Assembly: GCF_011250645.1 (NCBI RefSeq)
Contig: NZ_JAANNO010000001.1
Coordinates: 227,196-291,195, forward strand
DNA from: Motilibacter aurantiacus
GTDB taxonomy: Bacteria > Actinomycetota > Actinomycetes > Motilibacterales > Motilibacteraceae
Direction of reading: 5' to 3'
DNA: 64,000 nt
In this document: positions 17,343 to 25,496 of the stretch, one piece after another
Layout: each line of letters begins with the position of its first letter
Numbering within the stretch: position 1 is the first letter of the stretch
The notes under the pieces: generated by a model
The model's input: the letters and a program-made list of their open reading frames with translations, nothing else
Databases searched by the model: none
What the model was told of the DNA's origin: nothing
Position numbers and translations under genes: made by a program

Positions 17343-18134
17343 TCAGCGGACGTGCACCACGTCCCCCGCGCTGACCGCCCGGCCGTCGACGACCAGCCGG
17401 CCCTCGTCGTCCACCGCGTCGGCCCGACCGGCCAGCACCTCGCCGCCCGGCAGCTCGACGCGCACGTCCCGGCCGATGGTCGCGCAGAGCGCGGTGTACG
17501 CCGCGGCGAGCCCGGACGCCTCGGCGTCCCCGCTGGCCGCGGCCCAGGCGACGTAGCGCTCGGCGAGCTCGCTCAGCACCGCGACCAGGACCCTGGTGCG
17601 GTCGGTCTCCGTGGCCCCCTCGAGCAGCAGGGAGGTCGCCGTGGGCACCGGCCGCTCCTGCGCGGTCAGGGTGGTGTTGAGCCCCATGCCGAGGACGAGC
17701 GCGGGCCCGGCCGGGGTGTCGACCCGCTCGGCCAGCAGCCCGGCCAGCTTCCGGTCGCCGACCACCACGTCGTTGGGCCACTTGAGCGCGGCTCCCTCGA
17801 CGCCAGCGACCCGGCGGACGACGTCGACGACGGCCACGCCCGCCATCAGCGGCAGCCAGCCCCAGCGCTCGGCGGCCACGTCGACCGGCCGGAGCAGGAC
17901 GGACACCGCGAGGCTGGACCCGGCGGGTGCGGACCACGAGCGCCCGGCCCGGCCGCGGCCGGCGGTCTGCAGGTCGGCCACGAGCACCGTGCCCATGGGT
18001 GCGCCATCGCGGGCGCGGGCCGCCAGGTCGGCGTTGGTGGAGCCGGTCTCGCGCACCACCTCGAGGTCCCAGAGGCCCCCGGCGAGCCTGACGTTGAGCT
18101 CGGACGCGCGCAGCGCGGGGCGGAAGTCCGACAC
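17343..18134 (-). CDS. birA: Biotin--[acetyl-CoA-carboxylase] ligase
   Basis: Protein of 263 aa, the short BirA type without an N-terminal DNA-binding domain. Visible are ETGSTNADLAAR, QTAGRGRAGRSW (ATP/biotin loop), LKWPNDVVVGDRKLAGLL and VLGMGLNTT, followed by a small C-terminal SH3-like domain. It attaches biotin via biotinyl-AMP to the lysine of BCCP domains, here most plausibly that of the carboxylase alpha subunit encoded at 38481. It diverges from the carboxylase beta gene. The GTG at 18134 was preferred to an ATG at 18155 because TACCCT lies 6 nt upstream and the ATG would overlap the divergent gene. Confidence 0.92.
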   Translation of the reverse strand: MSDFRPALRASELNVRLAGGLWDLEVVRETGSTNADLAARARDGAPMGTVLVADLQTAGRGRAGRSWSAPAGSSLAVSVLLRPVDVAAERWGWLPLMAGVAVVDVVRRVAGVEGAALKWPNDVVVGDRKLAGLLAERVDTPAGPALVLGMGLNTTLTAQERPVPTATSLLLEGATETDRTRVLVAVLSELAERYVAWAAASGDAEASGLAAAYTALCATIGRDVRVELPGGEVLAGRADAVDDEGRLVVDGRAVSAGDVVHVR

Positions 18135-18139
18135 GCGGA

Positions 18140-18146
18140 TAGGGTA
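18140..18146. promoter_or_regulatory. Shared, bidirectional -10 element between birA and the carboxylase beta gene
   Basis: TAGGGTA reads as TAGGGT on the plus strand (18140-18145, ending 8 nt before the ATG at 18154) and as TACCCT on the minus strand (18141-18146, ending 6 nt before the GTG at 18134). Five base pairs serve in both hexamers, so both divergent genes probably initiate from the same melted region. Confidence 0.55.
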
Positions 18147-18153
18147 GGGGCCC

Positions 18154-19773
18154 ATGGCAGCCGAGCCCTCCGCCCTCCCCGTGTCGCCACCTCCTTCCGC
18201 GGGAGACGCGCCGCATCCCAAGACGACGGCGGGGCGGCGCGCCGAGCTCGAGCGCCGCCAGGCCGAGGTTCGCGCCGCCGCCGCGCGCGCCCAGGAGATG
18301 CAGCACAAGCGGGGCAAGCTCAGCGCCCGCGAGCGCATCGACCTGCTCCTCGACGAGGGGTCGTTCGTCGAGATCGACGAGCTGGCCCGGCACCGGTCCA
18401 CCGACTTCGGCATGGAGCGCAACCGGCCGCACGGCGACGGCGCGATCACCGGCTACGGCACGGTGGACGGGCGCCAGGTCTTCATCTACAGCCAGGACTT
18501 CACCGCGTTCGGCGGCAGCCTCGGTGAGCGCCACGGGCAGAAGATCGTGAAGCTGCTCGACATGGCGCTCAAGACCGGGTGCCCGGTGATCGGGCTCAAC
18601 GACGGCGGCGGGGCCCGCATCCAGGAGGGCGTCAATGCGCTCGCCCTCTTCGGCGACATCTTCACGCGCAACGTCGCCGCGTCCGGCGTCGTGCCGCAGA
18701 TCTCGGTGATCCTCGGCCCCTGCGCCGGCGGCGCGGTCTACTCCCCCGCCCTGACCGACTTCACGATCATGGTCGAGGGCACCTCGCACATGTTCATCAC
18801 GGGGCCGGACGTCATCAAGACGGTCACCGGTGAGGAGGTCGGGTTCGAGGAGCTCGGCGGCGCGCGGACGCACAACACCACCTCCGGCAACGCGCACTAC
18901 ATGGCGCACGGCGAGGAGGACGCGCTCGACTACGTCCGGGCCCTGCTCTCCTTCCTGCCGAGCAACAACCTCGAGGACGCCCCCGACTGGCACACGGAGG
19001 TCGACCTCGAGCCGACCGACGTCGACCTGTCGTTGGATTCGCTGATCCCGGATTCGCCGAACCAGCCGTACGACATCCGCAAGGTCATCGAGGCGGTCGT
19101 CGACGAGGGCGAGTTCCTCGAGGTGCAGCCGCTGTTCGCGCCCAACATCTGCGTCGGCTTCGGCCGGGTCGAGGGCCGGACCGTCGGCGTGGTGGCCAAC
19201 CAGCCCATGCACTTCGCCGGCACGCTGGACATCGACGCCTCGGAGAAGGCCGCGCGCTTCGTGCGCACGTGCGACGCGTTCAACATCCCCGTCGTGACGT
19301 TCGTCGACGTGCCGGGCTTCCTCCCCGGCACCGCCCAGGAGTGGGACGGCATCATCCGGCGCGGCGCCAAGCTGATCTACGCCTACGCCGAGGCCACGGT
19401 CCCGAAGCTCACCGTCATCACGCGCAAGGCCTACGGCGGCGCCTACCTCGTCATGGGCTCCAAGCACCTGGGGGCCGACGTCAACCTCGCCTGGCCGACG
19501 GGCCAGATCGCGGTGATGGGCGCGCAGGGCGCGGTCAACATCCTGCACCGCAAGACCCTCGCGGCCAGCGAGGACCCGGACGGCGACCGCACGCAGCTCA
19601 TCGAGGAGTACGAGCAGACGCTCGCCAACCCCTACGTCGCCGCCGAGCGGGGCCACATCGACGGGGTCATCCCGCCGTCGCAGACCCGCGCCTCGATCAC
19701 CCGCGCACTGCGCCTGCTGCGGACCAAGCGCGAGTCGATGCCGCCCAAGAAGCACGGGAACATCCCGCTGTGA
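18154..19773 (+). CDS. Acyl-CoA carboxylase carboxyltransferase (beta) subunit
   Basis: Protein of 539 aa of the AccB/PccB/AccD5 family. N-terminal and C-terminal crotonase-like halves carry [31 protein letters not shown], the acyl-CoA oxyanion regions [12 protein letters not shown] and [18 protein letters not shown], and [12 protein letters not shown]. It moves the carboxyl group from biotin to acetyl- or propionyl-CoA, giving malonyl- or methylmalonyl-CoA for fatty acid and polyketide synthesis. Position 432 is Leu in GGAYLVM. In Streptomyces the equivalent residue (Asp in PccB, Ile in AccB) sets substrate range, so this enzyme may be broad. The epsilon subunit gene overlaps its stop codon. 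Confidence 0.93.
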   Translation: MAAEPSALPVSPPPSAGDAPHPKTTAGRRAELERRQAEVRAAAARAQEMQHKRGKLSARERIDLLLDEGSFVEIDELARHRSTDFGMERNRPHGDGAITGYGTVDGRQVFIYSQDFTAFGGSLGERHGQKIVKLLDMALKTGCPVIGLNDGGGARIQEGVNALALFGDIFTRNVAASGVVPQISVILGPCAGGAVYSPALTDFTIMVEGTSHMFITGPDVIKTVTGEEVGFEELGGARTHNTTSGNAHYMAHGEEDALDYVRALLSFLPSNNLEDAPDWHTEVDLEPTDVDLSLDSLIPDSPNQPYDIRKVIEAVVDEGEFLEVQPLFAPNICVGFGRVEGRTVGVVANQPMHFAGTLDIDASEKAARFVRTCDAFNIPVVTFVDVPGFLPGTAQEWDGIIRRGAKLIYAYAEATVPKLTVITRKAYGGAYLVMGSKHLGADVNLAWPTGQIAVMGAQGAVNILHRKTLAASEDPDGDRTQLIEEYEQTLANPYVAAERGHIDGVIPPSQTRASITRALRLLRTKRESMPPKKHGNIPL

Positions 19774-19991
19774 GCATCCCGCAGGAGCCCGGCGACGAGG
19801 TCTCGGTCGTCCACGGCAGCGCCGCCCCCGAGGACATCGCCGCCCTGCTCGCCGTGCTGATCTCGCACGCGGCTGCCCAGCCCCCCGCGGAGCCGCCGCA
19901 CCGGTCCGCGTGGGGCAATCGGGCGTACGCGCACCGGCGCATGCTGCATCCCGGGCCGGGTGCGTGGCAGGCGGCGGTGCGGGGGCTCTGA
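19770..19991 (+). CDS. accE: Acyl-CoA carboxylase epsilon subunit
   Basis: A 73-residue protein starting at a GTG that overlaps the beta-subunit stop codon (GTGA). The N-terminal half holds [20 protein letters not shown], a strand plus amphipathic helix typical of the family. The C-terminus [13 protein letters not shown] ... [14 protein letters not shown] contains the conserved Trp and PGPGAW features. Epsilon subunits stabilise the alpha-beta complex and stimulate carboxylase activity in actinomycetes. Its position directly behind the beta subunit is the standard arrangement. Confidence 0.88.
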   Translation: MSIPQEPGDEVSVVHGSAAPEDIAALLAVLISHAAAQPPAEPPHRSAWGNRAYAHRRMLHPGPGAWQAAVRGL

Positions 19992-20040
19992 GGGCGCCGG
20001 CCGGCGCTACAGCCCTGCAGCGACGCAACCGCCGCTGACC

Positions 20041-21534
20041 GGCAGCGACGCGCTGAGCCGCTACAGCTCGAGACGGTCGCCGCGGACGGGACCCGCACGG
20101 TCGTACCGGGCAGCGACGGGATGCTCGCCGGCGCCTTCGACCCCGCCACTACGGGCCGACTGCTCGTCTCCAGCCCGTCGATGGGGTGGGGGTGGCTCCA
20201 GAACGGCAGCTACGACGTCCTGCCGAACGGCGGGCAGTGCGCGTCACCGCGGCAGTGGGTACGTGTCGCGCCGGTGACGGGCTTCCTGGCCCTCGCCTGC
20301 GAAGGCGCGCTGGCTGTCGGGCGCTTGGACTCGGGCTTCTCGACGAAGTACCCGTTCTTCTTTCCCTTGAAGAACCTGGAGGGCCTGGCTCCCGACGCGA
20401 CGGGAACCTGGTCACCCGACGGCGACACGCTCTGGTTCTCCGCCCCAAAGTCCCTGTCCCACACCGAGTACCCGGGAACGGTGGCCATAGCCGGCTGCCC
20501 CGGCTCGGCCGTCTGCGAAGCCGAGCCGCCCATGGACACGCAACTCGACGTCCGGCGGCTCGCCGTGGCCGCGGGCACGCCCCCGCTGCCGGTGACGCGC
20601 TCGCTGCACGCTTCGGAGGGGGTGCCTGCGATCGTCACCGGCCCTGTCCCGGACGTCTCGACGCCTACAGGTGCGGTCGGCCAGTGGCAACCGGACGGCG
20701 CGCTGGTCCTCAGCTGGTCGAACCCCGCCCGCCTGCTCACGGGCGTCCGGGTGACCCGCACCGACGGGCCCGGTCGACCTGCCGTGCTCGTCTACGAGGG
20801 CAAGGGCGACAGCTTCCGCGACATCGGGGTCCAGGCCGGCACCACGTACTCCTACGCGATCACCGGACTCGGCATCGACGGCGCGGAGCACGGTCCGCTG
20901 AACCTGGTCGTGCCCGGGCTACAAGTCAAGGTGAGCGCGACCGTGCGCGCCGCGGGGACGCCATCGGTCGTGCTCGGCCTGCCCGCGCCGCGGTCCTACG
21001 TGTCGTACGAGGTCCTGCAGGCCCGCTCCGGCGCCCCGCTGCGCCCGGTGGCGCACGTGCCCGCCAAGACGCGCCGGACCACCCTCGCGGCACCTGCTCT
21101 CGGAGGCTCCCCAGGGGTCGTCCTGCGGCTGGCGGTCCGTGGCATCGACCGGGCCGGCGGTTCAGGCCCGCTCACCTCGGTGCAGGTGCAGATGCCGTAC
21201 GACGACCGGCAGGCACGCCGGAGCAGCGGATGGGCCCGGGTCCGGGACCCCGCGAGCTACCGCGGGACGCTGTCGGTCTCCCGCGCGCCGGGCGCGCGGC
21301 TCACGTGGTCGGTGACCGCCAAGCGGCTGGAGCTCAAGGGCCTGGTCGGGCCGCGGCAGGGTGTGCTCCTCGTCAGCGTTGACGGCCGCGACGTCGCGCG
21401 GGTGAGCCTCCGGGCGCGCACCCGTCGAGCAGACACCGTCCTGTGGCGCTCGTCCACGCTGCCACACGGTCGCCGTACGCGTCGTCGGTGGCTCCGGTCC
21501 CGTAGCCGTCGACGCGCTGACGTCACATCCGTAG
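20041..21534 (+). pseudogene. Broken secreted beta-propeller/fibronectin-type protein
   Basis: The main open part (from about 20070) encodes a TolB-like propeller remnant (GTWSPDGDTLWFSA), then an FN3 domain (GALVLSWSNPARLLTGVRVTR ... GTTYSYAITGL), then a beta-sandwich tail. Three signs show decay. No signal peptide or plausible start precedes it. Near 20065 the frame SDALSRYS is followed one base out of register by LETVAADGTRTV. Near 21460 the reading frame breaks, and the natural ending HTVAVRVVGGSGPVAVDALT continues one base away to a TAG at 21532-21534. The longest intact frame (ATG 20121) would yield a headless protein with a nonsense tail. Codon use is less GC-biased than its neighbours. 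Two sequencing errors are an alternative. Confidence 0.65.
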
Positions 21535-21559
21535 CGAGCGGCGGCGACGATCAGGGCTC

Positions 21560-21608
21560 CGCCCAGGGTGGCGGCACGGCTTCTCTCTTCGTGCTGCCGC
21601 CCTGGGCG
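21560..21608. terminator. Strong 19-bp hairpin
   Basis: Arms at 21560-21578 and 21590-21608 pair over all 19 positions in RNA, two of them G-U, around an 11-nt pyrimidine-rich loop. It starts 25 nt after the ancestral stop codon of the broken gene, so it was probably its terminator. Confidence 0.65.
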
Positions 21609-21911
21609 CCTCCCGGACGTCCCATCGGGTAGCGGTCACCCGGCCGGTCAGCTCCGAGCTGGTAGGGGCGTCGCCCTCGACGCATCGCGATCACGAGCCC
21701 GCCACGTGCCGGACCGGCGGGACGAGAGGGAGCAGACGGCTGCGAGGACGGGTCACGACCGGCGGCGGCGCGACCCCCGCCGCGCGGCCCCGTCCACGGC
21801 CGGCGAACCGCCCGGCACCCGAGGCCCCACGTACCGCCGGTCGGGCGCGCGGGCTCGGCCCCACGACCATGCAGCCGCGCGAGACGGCAGACCGCGCACG
21901 CGCCCGCGCAG
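21609..21911. other. Gene-free intergenic stretch
   Basis: About 300 bp between the hairpin and the 3' end of the ABC permease gene. Open frames exist on both strands but give Arg/Pro-rich sequence without domain features. I see no promoter, repeat or RNA structure that stands out. Confidence 0.5.
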
Positions 21912-22643
21912 CTACCCCGCCGCCGCGTCGATCCGCGGCAGCCGCCGTACGGCCAGCACCCCGAGCGCCGCAGCAGCGACCGCCAGCACGACACCCCCGA
22001 CGACGACCCCGACGTCGGCGATGTTGAACGGCACCAGGTCCTCGGCCCAGGGCGCGCCGAGCACCCGGCGCCCGTAGGCGGCGACGGAGAGGTTGCGCAG
22101 CGCGGTGACCGGGCCGGCCAGCGAGATCTCCCAGATGACGACGTAGGCCAGGCCGATGAAGAGGCCCCGCCCGGACACCAGCGACAGCAGGACGAAGAGG
22201 GCGGTGTACGCCGCCGCGGTCAGCAGGGTCGCCGCGAGCAGGGACGACCACACCTTGCCGGTGTCCAGCTCCTCCCCGGTGCCCAGCACGCCGATGCCGA
22301 CGACCGCCGGCAGGCTGACGAGCACGGTGGTGATCCAGGCCGCCGCCAGCTTGGCCCCGACGATGCGCCAGCGCGGGGTCGACGTGGACATGAGCAACGG
22401 CAGGGTGCCGCCCTCGCGCTCGTCGTCGAACGCGTTGACCCCGATGACGAGGGAGACCAGCGACAGCACGACGCCGATCAGCAGGTTGCCGCCGAGGGTC
22501 GCGTACGCGCTGTCGAAGTCGACCGGGTCGGCGGCGAGCCGGATGATCACGGCGACGATGCCGATGGCCAGCGGCAGGAACGCGATCGCCAGCGTGCGCC
22601 CGCGCACGAGCAGTGCCCGCAGCGCGAGCCCGAACATCGTCAT
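21912..22643 (-). CDS. ABC transporter permease (second pair)
   Basis: Protein of 243 aa with about six hydrophobic helices: LAIAFLPLAIGIVAVIIRLA, GGNLLIGVVLSLVSLVIGV, WITTVLVSLPAVVGIGVLG, LLAATLLTAAAYTALFVLL, LFIGLAYVVIWEISL and the C-terminal GVVVGGVVLAVAAAALGVL. The FDDEREGGTLPLLMSTSTPRW motif after the second helix is typical of ABC-2 type permeases. It is the membrane partner of the ATPase gene directly upstream, with which it overlaps by ATGA. It is the last gene of a four-gene ABC operon. The substrate is unknown; ABC-2 systems usually export. Confidence 0.85.
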   Translation of the reverse strand: MTMFGLALRALLVRGRTLAIAFLPLAIGIVAVIIRLAADPVDFDSAYATLGGNLLIGVVLSLVSLVIGVNAFDDEREGGTLPLLMSTSTPRWRIVGAKLAAAWITTVLVSLPAVVGIGVLGTGEELDTGKVWSSLLAATLLTAAAYTALFVLLSLVSGRGLFIGLAYVVIWEISLAGPVTALRNLSVAAYGRRVLGAPWAEDLVPFNIADVGVVVGGVVLAVAAAALGVLAVRRLPRIDAAAG

Positions 22644-23599
22644 CGGCCGACTCCCCGGGCGGCGCTGGTGAGCGCCGCGAAGACGCTCTCGAGATCCTCG
22701 CCGACCGGCTCGACCCGGCGCAGCCAGAGCCCGGCCTCGCGCGCGAGCACGGGCAGCCGGGTCGCCAGCGCGACGGCCTGCGCGGTCTCCACCGTGAGCT
22801 CCTCTCCCTCGAGCTCGACCGCGTGCACGAGGCCGTCGGCGAGCAGCAGGCCGCCGAGGCGGCGCGGGTCGTCGGTGGAGATGCGCACGGTGCGCGGCCG
22901 GTCGGTCATGAGGTCGCGGATGCCCTCGGCCGTGCCCTCGGCCACGAGCCTGCCGTTGACGACGACGAGCAGCCGGCTGGCCATGCGCTCGACCTCGGTG
23001 AGGATGTGCGAGGACACGAGCACGGTGCGGCCCTCGGCGCCGAGCCGGCGGATGAGCTCGACGTCCGCGCGCCGCTGCGCCGGGTCCAGCCCGTTGAGCG
23101 GCTCGTCCAGCAGGAGCACCGCGGGGTCGTGGGCGAGCGCCTGGGCGAGCTTGACCCGCTGCCGCATGCCCTTGGAGAAGCCGGCCACCTTGCGGTCGGC
23201 CGCCTCGGTCAGCCCCACCCGCTCGAGGGCGGCGGTGGCCGCGGCCCCGGCCGACGCGACGCCGCGCTGCGACGCGAGCAGCTCGACCGTCTGCCGGGCG
23301 GTGAGGAAGGGCCAGAGCCCTTCCGAGTCGGGGACCACGCCGAGCCCCTCGTGGACCGTCGGCTCGGCCCGCGGGTCGCGCCCGAGCACGCGCACGGTGC
23401 CCTGGCTGGGCGCGGTCCAGCCGGCCATCAGCGACAGGGTGGTCGACTTGCCGGCGCCGTTGTGGCCGAGCAGGCCGGTGACGCCGGGGTAGAGCTCGTA
23501 GGACACGTCGGACAGCGCCACCGTGTCGCCGAACCACTTGGAGACGTTGTCCAGGACGACGGGCGCGGTCGACACCGGGGCCACGGGAGCAGCGGTCAC
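22640..23599 (-). CDS. ABC transporter ATP-binding protein (second pair)
   Basis: Protein of 319 aa. It has Walker A GLLGHNGAGKST, ABC signature FSKGMRQRVKLAQAL, Walker B AVLLLDEPLNGLDP and switch histidine VSSHIL. About 90 C-terminal residues follow the ATPase core (TDRPRTVRISTDDPRRLGG onward), as in many ABC-2 exporters. It energises the permease encoded downstream. The GTG start overlaps the upstream permease stop codon (GTGA). The signature has M where the classical motif has G (SKGMRQR), a normal variant in ABC-2 ATPases. Confidence 0.92.
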   Translation of the reverse strand: MTAAPVAPVSTAPVVLDNVSKWFGDTVALSDVSYELYPGVTGLLGHNGAGKSTTLSLMAGWTAPSQGTVRVLGRDPRAEPTVHEGLGVVPDSEGLWPFLTARQTVELLASQRGVASAGAAATAALERVGLTEAADRKVAGFSKGMRQRVKLAQALAHDPAVLLLDEPLNGLDPAQRRADVELIRRLGAEGRTVLVSSHILTEVERMASRLLVVVNGRLVAEGTAEGIRDLMTDRPRTVRISTDDPRRLGGLLLADGLVHAVELEGEELTVETAQAVALATRLPVLAREAGLWLRRVEPVGEDLESVFAALTSAARGVGR

Positions 23600-24480
23600 G
23601 ACTCCCGCCCTCCCCGGTAGCGCCGCCAGAGCACGGCCGCGGCACCGAGCACGACGACGAGCCACACCGTCCACAGCAGGCCCTGCGGAGCGGTGACGTT
23701 GCCCTCCGGGGTGTCGAGGAACGACGCGGTCATGTCGATCGGCACGATCGGGAGCACGAAGGCGAGGAAGGCGTCGGAGTTGCTGATGGAAGCCACCGCG
23801 CCGCCGAGCGTCGAGGCCACCAGCATCACCCCGAGATACCCGCCGACCGCGAACACCCGCCGCGGCGTGAGCGACCCGATCGCGAGCCCCCAGCCGGCGT
23901 GGAAGAGGGCGAGCAGCATGCCCGCCAGCACGACCTTCGGCAGGTCCCCCGCGTGGTCGCCCACGTAGTCGATCGGCGAGTCCGAGACCAGGGCGCCGCC
24001 GACCAGCAGCACGAGCAGCGGGCCGAGGGTGACGAGCAGGATCAGCAGCAGCGCCGCGATGACCTTGCCCAGGACGTACTCCCAGGCGGACAGCGCGGTG
24101 GAGAAGTAGAGCGTGAGGACACGGTCCCGGCGGTCACGGGTGAGCAGCGACGGGATCGTGGTCGCGACGTAGGCGAGCAGCGGCGTCGCGATGAGCGCGA
24201 GCAGCTCGTAATAGCTCACGAAGTCCAGCGGCTCGGTGAACTCGTCGTTGTCCGGGACGAGCAGCGGGATGCCCACCGCAACCACGGCCGGGGCGTACGC
24301 CACCACCACGAGCAGGAACGGCCAGATCTTCGCGCCGGTCGAGCGCCGCACGCCCAGTGCCCCGAGCGCCGACGACCGGGCGAGCGCCAGCACGGCGTAC
24401 ACCCGCGGGCGCAGCTGCCCGGTGAACCGGGAGTAGCGGATGTCGTAGAGGACGGCGGGCGGCCGGGTCGGGGCGGTCAC
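23596..24480 (-). CDS. ABC transporter permease (first pair)
   Basis: Protein of 294 aa with about six hydrophobic helices. It begins with a hydrophilic stretch typical of ABC-2 family permeases (LYDIRYSRFTGQLRPR). Helices include IWPFLLVVVAYAPAVVAVGI, LLALIATPLLAYVATTI, VIAALLLILLVTLGPLLVLL, VVLAGMLLALFHAGWGLAI and the C-terminal LLWTVWLVVVLGAAAVLW. TRDRRDRVLTLYFSTALSAWEYVLGK corresponds to the ABC-2 cytoplasmic loop. It is coupled by GTGA overlaps to ATPase genes on both sides. Substrate unknown. Confidence 0.85.
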   Translation of the reverse strand: MTAPTRPPAVLYDIRYSRFTGQLRPRVYAVLALARSSALGALGVRRSTGAKIWPFLLVVVAYAPAVVAVGIPLLVPDNDEFTEPLDFVSYYELLALIATPLLAYVATTIPSLLTRDRRDRVLTLYFSTALSAWEYVLGKVIAALLLILLVTLGPLLVLLVGGALVSDSPIDYVGDHAGDLPKVVLAGMLLALFHAGWGLAIGSLTPRRVFAVGGYLGVMLVASTLGGAVASISNSDAFLAFVLPIVPIDMTASFLDTPEGNVTAPQGLLWTVWLVVVLGAAAVLWRRYRGGRES

Positions 24481-25442
24481 GAGCGCCCCCCGCCGGCGGG
24501 ACGGTCCGATGACATCGCGTCGATGACGGCCTCCTCCAGCCGGTCCCCCTCGTCGGCGAGGCGCAGGATCCCGACGCCCTGCTCGGCGGCGAGGTCCCGC
24601 ACGAGGGTCAGTGTGGTCTGGTCGCCGACCGCGATCCCGATGTCGCCCTGCTGGGTCGGGTACGTCGGCACCCCGCGGGAGTTGAGCATCCCCGCGAACG
24701 CGCCGAGGTCCCCGGTCACGCGCAGCGCGACCGGCCCGACGCGGGCGGCCGGCTCCACCGCCTGCTGGGCCGCGAGCCTGCCGGACCGGAGCACCACCAC
24801 CTCGTCGCACGTCTGCTCGATGTCCTCGAGCACGTGGGAGGAGACGAGCACCCGGATGCCGAGCTCGCGGGAGAGCCGGCGCACGATCGAGAGCATCTCG
24901 CGCCGCCCGGCGGGGTCCAGCCCGCTCGTCGGCTCGTCGAGCACCACGAGGTCGGGCCCGTGCACGAGCGCCTGGGCCAGCTTGGCCCGCTGCCGCATGC
25001 CGAGCGAGTACGTCCCGATGGCCCGGCGGCGCTCCTCCTCGAGCCCGACCGCGAAGAGCACCTCGGAGGTACGCCGCCGCGCGTCGCGGCGGTTCAGCCC
25101 GCGCAGCTGGGCGATGTGCACGCACATGTCCTGCGCGGACATCTCGGTGGGCAGGCAGTTGTGCTCGGGCATGTAGCCCACGCGGCGGCGCACCGCGTCG
25201 CGGTCGGCGGCGGCGTCGATGCCAAGCACGCGGACCGTGCCCGAGTCGGGCGGGGTGAGCCCCAGCGCGACCTTCATGAGCGTGGACTTGCCGGCACCGT
25301 TGGCCCCGAGCAGGCCGGTCGCCGCGGCGCGCACCGTCACCGTCACGTCGGACAGCGCCTGCACCCCGCCGCGCGACCCGGCCCGGCCGAAGCTCTTGCT
25401 GACCCCGACGCACTCCAGCGCGGGGGTCTCGTTGGCGGCCAC
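24477..25442 (-). CDS. ABC transporter ATP-binding protein (first pair)
   Basis: Protein of 321 aa. It has Walker A LLGANGAGKST, Q-loop VGYMPEHN, signature YSLGMRQRAKLAQAL, Walker B LVVLDEPTSGLDP and switch VSSHVLEDIE. A C-terminal extension of about 80 residues follows the ATPase fold. It is the first gene of the operon ATPase-permease-ATPase-permease, all joined by 4-nt overlaps. The GTG start is 6 nt after a TATGGT hexamer without a ribosome binding site, so the operon mRNA is probably leaderless. The two halves may form one heteromeric exporter or two exporters. Confidence 0.92.
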   Translation of the reverse strand: MAANETPALECVGVSKSFGRAGSRGGVQALSDVTVTVRAAATGLLGANGAGKSTLMKVALGLTPPDSGTVRVLGIDAAADRDAVRRRVGYMPEHNCLPTEMSAQDMCVHIAQLRGLNRRDARRRTSEVLFAVGLEEERRRAIGTYSLGMRQRAKLAQALVHGPDLVVLDEPTSGLDPAGRREMLSIVRRLSRELGIRVLVSSHVLEDIEQTCDEVVVLRSGRLAAQQAVEPAARVGPVALRVTGDLGAFAGMLNSRGVPTYPTQQGDIGIAVGDQTTLTLVRDLAAEQGVGILRLADEGDRLEEAVIDAMSSDRPAGGGRS

Positions 25443-25448
25443 ATCGGC

Positions 25449-25454
25449 ACCATA
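25449..25454 (-). promoter_or_regulatory. -10 element (TATGGT) of the four-gene ABC operon
   Basis: On the minus strand TATGGT ends 6 nt before the GTG at 25442. It is the only promoter-like site before the four overlapping genes. Confidence 0.5.
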
Positions 25455-25496
25455 GCGGGGCCGGTGGCCCGGACGGGTGACGCGATCTTGGGCGTG

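Noticed and set aside
17293-20028. A 911-codon open frame on the minus strand
   Set aside because: Antisense to the carboxylase beta and epsilon genes and in the wrong frame for birA; no recognisable domain.
20121-21632. Intact 503-residue protein from the ATG at 20121
   Set aside because: It lacks a signal peptide, and its last 55 residues are Arg-rich nonsense, while the natural C-terminus continues in the neighbouring frame; reported as a pseudogene.
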